This document shows, one piece after another, positions 47,361 to 58,930 of a stretch of 64,000 nucleotides of DNA. The notes beneath the pieces are model-generated. The model was given only the letters and a program-made list of their open reading frames with translations, was not told the origin of the DNA and made no database searches. The stretch's first letter is position 1. Every line of letters begins with the position of its first letter. Position numbers and translations under genes: made by a program. The stretch covers positions 266,017 to 330,016 of the forward strand of contig NW_003546296.1 in NCBI RefSeq assembly GCF_000090795.2, written 5' to 3'. Source of the DNA: Amphimedon queenslandica (lineage: Eukaryota; Porifera; Demospongiae; Haplosclerida; Niphatidae).

Positions 47361-49920
47361 ATGTTTCAATCCAGTCACTCCTCTGTTTTCATCCTCCTCT
47401 TGCTAGCAACTGCTGGAACTTCATTCAATTATTGTGAAGGTTCTACACGTAAGGCTGAACGTACATATAATCTATAAATCTTGTTGCTGTTATGATTTAT
47501 TCTTATTGTTGTAGCTTCAGCTAATGTCTCTTTACAAGTTGATTGTTATGAGTCAAAGATTCTGTTCAGATACAACTGGAAAGGAGGACATGATTTAAAA
47601 TTAGTCCATAGCCCAAATCCGACTTGCTACCTCTCCAATGGCACAGAGGTTGGTTCCCTATGTATAAGGAACTGCATTCAGTCTGTTCTTTTCTTTAGAT
47701 CCCTCCTCTTAACTCTGAAGTGACACTAATTGGCTCTAAACTTACTTACAATGATACTGTCCCAGTCTTCCTGCAGGAGACACAGTTTCCACTGGAGACT
47801 GGAGCCTACTGCAACTGGTCAGTGTGCATGCTAGTTATTATCAATGAGGACACTCATAATTTGTACATCACTTCAGAGGACTATTCCTGCAGACTAAAAA
47901 GAGAAGGTAAGTTTAATAATGTTCATTGAAAGACTTGATCTTCTCTGTCTCTCTCTCTCTGTGTCTTCAGCAGTGACTATTAGCAGTAGTTCGATTGATC
48001 AGTTATTGACAACAACTGATAATTACGATATACTAGCAACACCAACAATATTCCAGGAATCATACCATCTTGACACTTCACCGCCAAACGAAATAATATT
48101 GACAGCAGCGTTAACTACGAGCCGAAAAGAAACAACGGCAACAAGCGAGTATTACACACTCGGTGAAACAACTAACGTAAAGAGGAGCTCAGTGTTCCCA
48201 TCGGGAGAAAGTACAGCCAGTGTCACTGGAACTAGCAGTACTAAGAATGGACTGAGCAGTAGTTCCAATGCCCCAACCATTACTAGTAACCCAATAGCCA
48301 GAGGTACAGTATTATATTATAACAAATGATCAACTGATGGGGTATATTCTTAATAGGGCACCAGAATATTGTTACATACACTCTGATTGGAGTAATGATC
48401 CTTATACTGGGGTTCAGCCTAATAGCCCTGATACTCTCCTGCATGAGTATAAAGAGACGTAAGAAGTCAAGGTAAGGGCAGGTTACTGTAGATAGGTTAT
48501 GATAGTGCAGGGGCTTTGTTTCTCCTTTGATGTGAATGCATGACAATGCTGTTCATCAAAGAAGCCAATCAGTAGAGTATAGCACCACATTATCTCCTCC
48601 TAAACCAACCCTCTATGGACTGAGGTATTGGTTTGAATGGAAGGAGTGCCTTGAGGTATTTCTGAAGACAAATTTGAAAATTGTTATTTTAAGTGGGAAA
48701 TGATCTCACACCTGTACTGATGTACATGTACATAATCTCTTTCCTCTTTTGCTCTTTCTCTAATAGACGGACTGCACAAGTATCATCAATGAATGAACTA
48801 CATACAGCGACATGCAACGTAAGACAACATGTTTATTCATTTATTTGTTTATTGCGTTTGTTTATTCCTTGTTTACTACTCACAGGACAATATAGAGGAG
48901 GCCAGACACACATTAAGTCTATACAAAGATAATGATTTAAACGGCTCCGTGGTAACGCTGCTACAATCATTAGACTCTTCTACTCTTCTCTGTAAAGCAA
49001 GTTCTGATGAAACTACGAAACTGAGGGACAGCAGAGGAGATGGGGAGAGGTACATGACCACAGGATCAAGTATCAGCCAAGACAGCGATGAATACAAGAG
49101 ACTAGCCAGAAGTGAAATTGAACTAAGATACATAGCAGGAAACACTCCAGCGGGTCAAAAGAGTAAAAGTCTATCAGCTTTGAATATAGACAACAGGTCG
49201 CCGCATCATTTACTACTAGTCAATGAGAGAGGGGCCCCTCTGGAATCTGATAGCAGTTTATTTAACGTAGAAAGAGAAAGCTCCGAGTCCAGCAGCTGCT
49301 CGTACTTACATACAAGCAACCATGAACATACTCTTCACCATGGAAACAACACTCTCCCCGTGGGAAGCCGTACAAGAAGTGTCCGTGAGAATGACAAGGA
49401 AGATAATGAGAGAAATGACTTGCCACAAGTTTGGCAGCCAGGGACCAGAGCCAAGAATAGAATGACCACACACAACAATAATGGGCCAGGTACAACCATT
49501 GAAACAGAGTATATAGCCCATGGAGAGATTAGTAAGAATGGTGAAAATGTGATAGTGCCTGTCAGTCTAGCAGCTGCTGGTTATGAAGGGAGGGTTAGTG
49601 CTAATAATAATAATAATAACACTGATCTGAAATCACACGCTCACCTCATTCAGCTCAAATCAGTTTCTTCTTGTGATTCGGGTTACCTTGAAACTCCGCC
49701 CACTTCTTACTCGTCTCAAAACATAAAGTCCATGGATTCCGATACCAGCTACTGCCATTTTGAGGATACCTTTGAGGAGTACGATAAGACAGGAGGAGGA
49801 GCTAAGGGGTGTGGCCTCCTGTTTGCTAGCGATAGTTCCCTTAATGACTGGAAGGGTGGTTCCACGTTGAAAAAACAAAGAATTGATAATATAACTTACA
49901 TTGACTTACCACAGTACTAA
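47361..49920 (+). CDS. Single-pass type I receptor-like protein, no family recognised (7 exons, 654 aa)
   Basis: Exons 47361-47448, 47515-47648, 47699-47906, 47971-48303, 48357-48471, 48767-48818, 48886-49920. A signal peptide (SSVFILLLLATAGTS) precedes a compact ~145-residue ectodomain with Cys at YCEG, VDCYESK, PTCYLS, AYCNWSVC and YSCRLK, plus several N-glycosylation sites. This is followed by a Thr/Ser-rich, mucin-like stalk of about 110 residues, a membrane segment (TYTLIGVMILILGFSLIALI) and basic KRRKKS. The ~375-residue cytosolic tail is acidic and Ser/Tyr-rich, with Tyr sites such as DEYKRLA, TEYIAHG, SGYLETPP, DTSYCHFED and a terminal ITYIDLPQY. Several could be phosphotyrosine sites for SH2/PTB docking, so a signalling receptor or adhesion molecule is plausible. 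The last three residues could also be a PDZ ligand. Function is unknown. Confidence 0.85.
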
Positions 49921-50196
49921 TGCACACACACACACACACACTATGTCTCTACTGCTCCTTTTGTAAATATAACAACTGAACTGTCTTTAATTATAAAATG
50001 ATCATTATCCTGCAATACAGTGCCATTATATCCAATACTCTACATGAACCAGTGACAGGACAGCACCTGTACATTTACCCAACCGCCATATAAGGAGTGT
50101 TACTCTTGACTTAATTGTGGGACTAAATAAAATAATTCAATAGGAAAAAGACAATGAGATACAGTATGAAGTGCTATTGTCTGTTGAATGTGTCTT
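49921..50196. other. Convergent 3' gap, receptor-like gene / HDAC
   Basis: 276 bases with a (CA)n run directly after the receptor stop and AATAAAATAATT at about 50125. No ORF. Confidence 0.45.
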
Positions 50197-50670
50197 TCAT
50201 TGTTCCATTTCTTCAGACTCTTGCTGTTCCTCCTCTTCCCTAACGACACTCTCTCCTTCCACTGGTTCCTGTACAGGAGGGGGAGGCTCCTCCATTACAC
50301 ATTCATTAGTTGATTCTCTAAATTAATAATTAATAAACAAACATTAATTAATTGATTGATAAGGTGACACTCACGGTTTTCCATTATTGGTTGTAGTATC
50401 GTTCCCATCATTGGTGGGTGGAGCCTCACTCTCTTTATTATCAGTGGGTGTTGGTGTATCATTAGTGGGCGGAGTCTCATTATTTTTATTAGTGGGCGGA
50501 GCAGGGCTGGGAGCAGTAGGGGTGGAGTCTTTGGTTAGACGAGGACGCTTACGACCCGAAGGTTCTTTACTGGTTCTAGTGTCTCTCCTGTTGTCTCCCT
50601 CATCCTCAGAATCAGAGAATTCATCATCTCTCTCTACCCTCTTGTCTCTATCCCTTACTGTAATAACACA

Positions 50671-50705
<35 letters not shown>

Positions 50706-52592
50706 TTACTTGATATTCTTTCTTCTGGATTCTTCTCTTCTGGCTCAGGGAATGTAATGGCATCCTCAGGGATAGCTAAAGGTTTGGAAAAGTTAACAAT
50801 AACTTTACTTTAGTAGTTTAGTAATGTCTTACGTTGCATTTGAACACTGGGAGCTGCTGGAATGAGCCGAAGGTTTTCAAACAGTTTAACTTTAATCTTC
50901 TCGAGATACTCGGGTGAATTCTGATTGGTCATGTTAGTAGGGCTTATGTGGAGCTTGAAATCCGGCCCAAAGTACTCAAAATAGTCGTTATAAGGTAGCT
51001 CTAAAGGAACAAGAGAGATAGAGAGAGGGAGAGAATAACCTTTACCATTAGCAACAACACAGTTAAGGGCAGTGGATGTCTCATAAGTCCAGCAACGAGC
51101 CACGTTACGAATAGTGTACCCTCCCCCTCCGAGCAGAACAATTGGGAGATTGAACCGACGCATAAAATCAACACACTCAGCATGACCTAGAGGGTAACTC
51201 ATGAAACCACACCCACTGACCATACCCACCTTTTAACGACAGATTAAAGCACCCCAACCTGTCCCCAGCCAGTGAGTCTGCTCCACACTGAAGGACAATG
51301 GCTGACGGTCTGTACACTTCCATCACTTTGGTAATTACCTGTTCAAAGTACATGTACATGTACATGTACAGTTAAACGGGTTTGACTAACCGGTTTAAAA
51401 ATAGACTGATATGACTCATCGTCTATCCCGTCCCTCAGGGGGAAATTCACAGCATAATATTTACCTTTATCAGACCCAATGTCCTGCAGGATAATAATAT
51501 ATATAATGGACACTGTGTCTCTGTTATACAGAGGTGTCCTTTATGTGGAGGTTATTTTATACAGTAAGGAATGTAATTGGTACACTAGGTGCTGTCCGTT
51601 AAATGGAGGTGCACGCTATAGAGAGTGTCCATTATAAAGAGGCTGTACATTACCTTCAGGTCTCCGGTCCCTGGGAAGTATTCCCCGTATTTATGAAAAG
51701 AGACTGTCATGACTCGGTCAGTTGTATAGAAAGCTTCTTCGACTCCGTCCCCATGATGAATGTCAATATCAATATAAAGGACTCTTTGATGGTACCTGAA
51801 GGGGTGTGGTCAGTAGGTGTGATCAATGGGTGTGGTTACTTGAGTAGTTCCAGTATTGCTAGGACAATATCGTTGACGTAGCAAAAACCAGAAGCTTCTG
51901 ATTTCTTAGCATGATGGAGACCGCCTGACCAGTTGACGGCAATATCTGACTCCTGCTTGTTTATCTTAACTGCAGCAGCTACAACAAACAACAAACAAAC
52001 AACAAACAAGTTTTAAAATATTCATTAGGTACTAACCTATGGAACCTCCAGCAGACAACTGACAGAACTCGTACATTCCATCAAAAACTGGACAATCCTC
52101 CCCAACATTAACTATTAACACACATTACACCATTACACCATTACACCATTATACCATTACACCATTATACCATTACACATGAATACATGTACATGTACAG
52201 GGTCAGCTCACATCGCTGCATCAGTTTAGTGTACTCCCCGACATTGTCTGGCCTAATTGACTTCAGAAACCGAATGTACTCATCGCTATGGTAACCCGTC
52301 ATCTCTTCTTGAGTTGCTGGGTGCGGTCTCTAATTGAAGAGCACCTCATAAAATGGCGGAAAAGTTAACAAGTTCTTACATATATCTCCATCTTACGATA
52401 GAGCCCGTAGTTGAGGAGAAGGTTGTGGGTCATTCTGATACGATGAGGCTTCATAGGGTGACCTTGACCATAGTAATAATTGCCAATATCACCTTTAACG
52501 TGAGGAGAGTACAGGCTAATATAAGGACAGGGTCCCTTACCGTCATAATAGTAACACACTCGTCTCTTCCCACCTACATCAAGAGTTGCCAT
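50197..52592 (-). CDS. HDAC1: Class I histone deacetylase, HDAC1/2 type (13 exons, 539 aa)
   Basis: Zinc-dependent lysine deacetylase acting in nuclear co-repressor complexes (Sin3, NuRD, CoREST). Exons: 52592-52541, 52492-52380, 52329-52212, 52111-52037, 51978-51840, 51795-51654, 51483-51391, 51338-51230, 51186-51046, 51000-50833, 50775-50710, 50657-50375, 50317-50197. The start [19 protein letters not shown] and the fold are conserved: [39 protein letters not shown], the zinc-site block [32 protein letters not shown] and [15 protein letters not shown]. The tail has [20 protein letters not shown] as in HDAC1/2, then a longer lineage-specific part with repeated PPTN segments encoded by an interspersed GC-rich motif. 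It branches before the vertebrate HDAC1/HDAC2 split by expectation, so either name applies. Confidence 0.95.
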
Positions 52593-52843
52593 TTTGTCTC
52601 CTCTCTCACTCTCCTTCTGGCGCTTAAAATCAATAACAGTCCCCCTGGAAAGAAATGATTCCGAAAACGAATAAATAGGAAGCACCTTTGGACGTATAAT
52701 TAGATTTTTTTCAATTCAAAATTTCAAAGAAACTTGTTGAAGATTATTATTTCATTTTTCAACAAAAACCTGAGAAATTGATTATCAAAAATAGAGTTTA
52801 TAAAAGGGAAAAGTTCTTGTCAGTTTAGCTTGAAGTGGGGAGG

Positions 52844-55395
52844 TCATTGGGTGTGATTTCCAACCATGAGTATCCTGTACACTTCATTGGAGTATACTAG
52901 TTTAAAGGGACTGGGGACAGACTCTTGAACTGAATCACAGAATAAATCATTATTAATATCATCAGGAAAATAATTCAAATATACCTGTAAAAGAACAATA
53001 ATTAATTATATAAATATTATTATAATTAATTAATTAAATGTTATTATTATTCTTACGTCACTAAGAGCACAGCCTTTACGATACTCAGCATGACACATTG
53101 GTGTTTCCATGACAACATACTCCACCCCCAACCCTCTCAAATTATTATAAATAACTTCAGGAGACCTTTTACTATATATGGTATACACTAGGAGGGCCCT
53201 CTCCCTAAAGAACATGAAACCATATTCTATGATTAGTAGCTCATTACTAGTGACATCATTATTCTATTATTAGTAACGTCATTATTTTATTTTTAGTAAC
53301 ATTCACCTCAGGTCAGTGTGTTCATAGTGAGGGTGGACCACTATTGGACGATCAGTCGTTAGTTTAATGGAAGCCATTAAAGGCAGGCTACCACCAAACA
53401 CTCCATCTAACATAAGAAACAGGACCAGTATACATGAAGCAGTATATACAGTACTAACAGTAGATGCTACTGTGTAGATTAGGTATAATAGTTACTTTTT
53501 GGTAGTGAGTCGTTAATCCAGTTGATCATCTCCTCTAGCTCAGGATTACTATATTCTCCGATTATACTCTATTAACACATGCAGTTACCATAGCAACAAC
53601 ATGTTGCCATAGTTACCATTTGCTCGTTTAAGTTATAAAGTCCAGCAATGGAGGAGAGAGCTAATGCTCCACCTAAAACCCACGCCCTCTGTCTCGAGGA
53701 CAACTTGAACAGCTACACATGACCAAGGATCAAAGAGATACCAATAGACAGAAGCATACCTTTCTGCTGGCCAATAGACCTGAGATTATACAGAGGTGTG
53801 GGGTTAGGAACAGTTTCAATCTCATTATTAAGAATGACATCACAGCAAAACAAGATAACTGAAGAATATGGTACAACCTAACAGCCTAAAATAATAATAA
53901 TAATAATAATAACAACAACAACAACAACAACGTTTATTACCTGAGTATTGTTGTCAGTAGTTGCAACATTAAGGAACTACATAAACAAGAGGAAACTATG
54001 AGAACTATATTACTACCATACCTGTCCCATTATTTTAAGCATTATTACAATTGTTAGTGGCAGCAGAATAGTCACTGATAGTTTCATAAAGTACTTGAAA
54101 GATATGAAGTCAAACTCTGCAGCACAGGTGTACAGTTGAGTATGGAAGTCTTGATAAGAAGTAAACTTAGACAGTAGTATAGAGCCAATATGAGCCTGTC
54201 ATTATTAATATGAGAATGACTAGAAATATTGTATTGACTGATGCATATCAACATACATGCAGTGTAGAGTGTATGTTGGCCCATTTTATAAATGTCCATA
54301 ATTCAAAAACTATTTGTTGGAATCAGCTCAAACTTGCTGCACAGCATAAGGACATCAATATGTATCAGAAAATGTAATAAAAATTGGGGGTAATTTTTTG
54401 GCCATTTTTCAGGAAAAACCATGGGTTATAGTCCACTTGTGTTGTGCAGAAAGTTTGAACTGATTCTAATCAAAAATGAATATTTTATGAGCTATTAAAG
54501 TGTCACTAAAATTGGATAAAAGACCCTGTACTATAGTACATGGTGTCTATTGTCACGTTCTTGTTGACATTCACTACTTGACCTTCCTCACTCATAGACA
54601 TCCTTATTTACAAATTATGAATAAATACAGCAACAACAACAATTAATAATTAATTAATAATTAATTAATTAATTAATTGGAGACTAACATCATCTTTGAT
54701 TCCCAGTAAGTATCCACTGGTTACCTTAGCAACCAAAACCAGAACAACAACTAGTGACATTCTCAAAAACTAACAACAACAATAATAATAATAATAATAA
54801 TGATAATAAAATTAGCTTACTGATATAAGTAGTGTATATCTGAAACAATGGAAGGCTTCATGACAAAGAGCTATTGTCTATTTTATGGATAATTATTAAT
54901 TTATAATAATTATCAATACTGCAGTAATGTAACAGTAGAGACTAGAGCCAATGCCAATATTAATAATAATAATAAACAATAAGAGGAAATGGGCAGAGTA
55001 GAGTGACAATGGACAGTATACTAACAGTGTGTACTGGACAATGGAATATTAATTATAAGAATTATTACTGGAGAGCAAGTTGACAGCCAAGAAATGTAAT
55101 TAGCTTGAATTGGAAATGATACAGTACAACAGTACAAGGAATATATGAAGAGGAAATGAGTGGGAGGAGCTTACCAAAGAGGAGAGGAGAGTGAGCATTA
55201 GGTATGAGGTTAGGAGCATTACATTACCAAACTGGACAATATAATTAATTAATAACACAATCTATACAATAATGAATAATAATTAATATTTTAATAATAA
55301 TAATATCATTATACCATTAGTGTTAGGAGAATTCTAATCACTTTACTTTTGGGAATTAACCCTAAACTATATACACACATGATGGACAGGACCTG

Positions 55396-55429
<34 letters not shown>

Positions 55430-57487
55430 TACATTACTTGTGTTAATATTGTAAACTGTGAAAACTAAAAAACAGAAAGGAGAAGCAAGTTACCATGACA
55501 AGAACACTGGGTACCTGCCAGGGTATCATAAAGAAAAGTGTTGAAATTCCAAAAAATAAATAATTAATATTCTTAACACTGCCCTGTATGTTACTAAAAA
55601 TAGAATTTCATTATTAATAGAATATGTTACTAATAATAGAATATTGATTACTTAATGATTTTAGTCAAAAATAGAAACTGTAAAAACAGAAATGGCATTG
55701 AAAAGCTTTCTCTTAGGGGCGGAGTCCACATCACTCTGGTAGCCTAATTATTAATAATAATAATAATAAATGACCACACCCAGTTGCCATACCCACCTCT
55801 GAATGATTATAAAAGAACATAGCAACTGATAATAGACCACCAAATAAGGAGTTACTATATTTAGTAACACAAGAGTATGACATCATAGTAAATAGGTGTG
55901 GCTTACCTCAAATAATGTGACAATAGAAATATTGAAATTGGCAGTAAAGAGTTGAGTGCAAATACACAGTACATGTAGAAATAATGAGGGACAGTCAGTC
56001 CTGTAGAGAAGGTCCAATGAAGATTAATTCAATGAAGCACATCAACAACAACGTTATGACAAATAGGCCAAACCATGTGCTATAGTACAGGGACTTTGGC
56101 CAGTAACTTCAAATATGACTAAAAAGTCTAATTTTGATCGAAATAAACTCAAACCTTCTATATAACATCAGAATTTGTATGCATATTAGAAAATATCATA
56201 AAAATTGAGAATTCTCTACTTTTCATTTTTGGCAAAATTTGTTCTGAGACCATGTACTACTATACAGTAGCATTTGGCATTCATTTACTTTCAGATGGCT
56301 ATCTCCATCAATTGTTAGTGTAGGACAATAACAATCAATTGTTGTTGTTGTTCAGTATCTTAACAATACTCAATTGTTAGTCCAGTACTAACAATAGGAT
56401 TAGATGTCCAACAGTATCTTTCATAATGAACATCCTGCCAGTAGTAGATATGCTTTTGTGTACTATAGTACAGGGATCTTGGCCCGATTTTGGAATAACT
56501 TTAAAAATTCATAAAAAATCAAGTTTTGATTGAAATGAGCTCAAACTTTCTACACAACATAAGAACATGTATATGCATCAGGGAATGTTATAAAAATTGA
56601 GAATTCTCTACTTTTCATTTTTGGCAAAATTTGGCCTGAGACCATGTACTATAGTACAGGGACTTTTATCCAATTTTGGAGCAACTTTAAAAATTTGTAA
56701 AAAATCCAATATTGATCGGAATCAGTTCAAACTTTCTACACAGCATAAGAACATGTATATGTATCAGGGAATGTTATAAAATGCTTTAATAATTATGTAC
56801 ATGTATTGACATGTACCTGTACAAGTTATTATTGAAGACATTCCTCGGCCTCGTTCAATTTTAAAACAATTCTCAAAATTTAATTTCAAAGTATCAGCAG
56901 TCACTCTAAGGCCTCGATACATTAATCCTATTATTACCTAAATGGGCGGAGCTTATTGTAGTTAATTAAGTAGGCGTGTACTTCTGGATATAAATTGAAT
57001 CTTTTTAAGGTGTTGATAGTGTCAGGATATTCTGTGATATTGTCATTAATTAAATTATTGATTCCATTAATCACACTATCTGAATTAATAATGACTTTAT
57101 AATACGAATAATATAAGCCCTAAAAGTGGGAGGAGACTAATTATTAATTAATTAATTAATTACCATTTCAGTCCTCAGTGAGAGGTCTCTTTCCAGAGGT
57201 GACAACGCTGAGAAGTAACGATCATTTTCAAACAATAAACTTAAATGTTGACTAAAAATAATCAATAGGATAATTAATACTGTTGCCATGGCAACAAACA
57301 TACCTGTGAAGCAAGCCAATGAGTAAAACTAATTATGTAATAATGATTAATTATTTTTATTATAAATGACAATTTTCATTATTTTACCTGCTCCTATTAT
57401 AATTAATTTATTATTATTGATAGTTGGGGCTCCTTTTTCCTTCTCTTTTGCTGTTTCTCCTTTAATAATGTTCTTTTTCTTACCCAT
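52844..57487 (-). CDS. DPY19L: DPY19-family C-mannosyltransferase (22 exons, 638 aa)
   Basis: Multi-pass ER enzyme that moves mannose from dolichol-phosphate-mannose onto tryptophan of WxxW motifs, for example in thrombospondin repeats. Exons: 57487-57388, 57328-57304, 57251-57164, 57119-56982, 56937-56817, 56000-55907, 55854-55797, 55743-55652, 55578-55515, 55464-55438, 55392-55315, 55231-55175, 54839-54821, 54750-54689, 54195-54022, 53976-53941, 53885-53760, 53712-53617, 53568-53496, 53406-53307, 53204-53057, 52984-52844. Family blocks: [109 protein letters not shown] and [20 protein letters not shown]. The acidic/Glu and [10 protein letters not shown] loops expected near the catalytic site are present. 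Small exons in the middle (54689-55578) are less certain, since several acceptors were chosen by frame. The large intron 56001-56816 is built of repeat copies. Confidence 0.92.
54290..54545. repeat. Diverged 186-bp repeat copies facing each other, fragment H
   Basis: In DPY19 intron 54196-54688, a plus-oriented diverged half (AGCATAAGGACATC...TATCAGAAAATG, about 54290-54400) is followed by a minus-oriented half (GTTGTGCAGAAAGTTTGAAC...GTACTATAGTACATGG, about 54440-54545). The palindrome GTACTATAGTAC is retained although flanking bases have diverged. Confidence 0.75.
56060..56790 (+). repeat. 186-bp repeat cluster I in DPY19 intron 5
   Basis: Two plus-oriented stretches, about 56060-56280 (diverged) and 56455-56790 (nearly two units), separated by 175 bases of unrelated sequence containing (GTT)n and ACAATTGTTAG repeats. 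They are antisense to DPY19. GTACTATAGTAC is intact in the second stretch and broken (GTACTACTATAC) in the first. Confidence 0.88.
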
Positions 57488-57653
57488 TTAGCTCCAAATT
57501 TTAACCCTTTTAAGAAATTAGTTCATTTCATTATTAAAGTTTGGCTAATTAACTATTATTAATTTATAAGTTATTAAACTATTAATAAAAATGGCTTATA
57601 AAAGGCATCAATCCTGCAGCAAGTCTCTAGGAGTGTAAGCTGACCAAGAGATC
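57488..57653. promoter_or_regulatory. Shared 166-bp head-to-head promoter, DPY19 / SKICH-like gene A
   Basis: Divergent starts 166 bases apart. A TATAAAAGGC box at about 57597-57606 lies about 50 bases before the gene A ATG and is a good TATA candidate for that gene. The same region is not conserved before gene B, though both genes share AGGAGTGTAAGCTGACCAAG immediately before the ATG. Confidence 0.55.
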
Positions 57654-58930
57654 ATGATTTTGTCCATTTCTTTGAGTCTTACAATTCTTTTCTTTGCAGG
57701 AGCAAGTGGAGTAGATATTGATGACCTCCATGATGCTACTGGTTTCTATGAAATAGAGGCACTAGTACAAGGCTGGAGACAGCTCAGCAATGAAGAGAGA
57801 CTTGAGTTTAAAGAATTCATTGACTCGGTCACTGGAAGAAGGAGCAATAGTAGTAATAATAGTGCAGTAACTGAAGGTCATAGACATCGCAAGTTCACAA
57901 CATACCCGTCAATTGGCCTGTATTCATATAAAAGCTACCTGTACTACTATCCTACAATCCACTGGAGTCTCAGTAGTACTCCTGATACTAACAATTACTG
58001 GGTGGGTATTTACAAGGTCGGTGCTACTGATAGGCAGTACCTGGCATGGCGGTGGGTTCGAAAGAATACCAAAGGCTCATACTACATTGGTAAACTGGCC
58101 ACTAAGTGTTTAGAGGTGTCCACCTCACGTTATGAGGAGTTTGAGTTACGTTTATTTAAAGGAGGCTATCAAAGGTTGCCTGCAAGCAGCAATAAGTTGT
58201 ATGGCAAAGTCAATTCATCACCACCTAAATCTGCTTCTTATCAAAGCAGGAATGAGTCTGAGCTAGATCCTCAAATGAAATCATTTATACAATCTCTTGA
58301 AAAAGCACTTGATTCAAATGCTGAATCTACACTGACTAAGGAGAATCTGCAAAATCTTTGGTTTCAATTTAGTGAGCAAGAGCGTGACTTGCTTTATCCG
58401 ATATTGGAACAAGACTGTCTTCCTATTCATATAAGGAAACCGGAATATACTGATGATGAGGAATGGCCTGAACCACTGAAAGTGTACCCTGATCTTCCTG
58501 ATTCAGTACCAACAGCAGCAGAAGAGGAATGTAGCATATGCAGTAATAGACTGTGGATATCATTGAAGCAAAGTTATACTTACGTCTATCCTGCAATCAA
58601 TACCCAGAAAACACTGTCTGGAAGATGGGCATGGCTGGGAGTATATAGGAAAAGATCGTAAGTTATATACAAATAATTTATGATTAACGTTTAGTGTTGT
58701 TTCTTTATAGTACATCGCCCTATCCTGCCACAGGGTACCTGAGATGGCAGTGGGTTGGTCCAGGATACAAGAGGGTCTCTAAACTTGGGTGCATTACGGA
58801 ACACAAACATGGGCCAATATCCCAAGTGTATGAAGGTCCAGTGTTTGACTACATTGCTTCAGCTTACACTCATATTGGGTTTGGGTCTGGCAGTATTTAT
58901 GCTGCAATTAATGTGACTCCTGAGTGCTGA
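57654..58930 (+). CDS. Secreted protein with two SKICH-like modules, copy A (2 exons, 407 aa)
   Basis: Exons 57654-58657 and 58711-58930. A signal peptide ([19 protein letters not shown]) leads to an acidic helical segment, then module 1 (about residues 85-190) with IHWSLSSTP, YWVGIYKVGATDRQYLAWRW, GSYYIGK and EEFELRLFKGGY. A helical linker with SEQERDLLYPILEQDCLPIH follows. Module 2 starts LWISLKQSYTYVYP, with WAWLGVYRKRS, LRWQWVGPG and FGSGSIYAAINVTPEC. The pattern W..GIYKVG...W.W resembles SKICH/Ig-like beta-sandwich domains, but those are cytosolic and this protein is predicted to be secreted, so the likeness may be only structural. The intron splits module 2. No membrane segment or known enzyme motif. 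Function unknown. About 2.26 kb upstream of a close paralogue. Confidence 0.82.

Noticed and set aside
50387-50713. Plus-strand ORF of 108 residues opposite the HDAC tail
   Set aside because: It is the antisense of the confirmed HDAC exon 12, whose frame and splice sites fit the gene.
52353-52658. Plus-strand ORF starting AAAATGGCGGAAAAG opposite HDAC exons 1-2
   Set aside because: The YY1-like context is attractive, but the ORF is antisense to two conserved HDAC exons and has no recognisable protein features.
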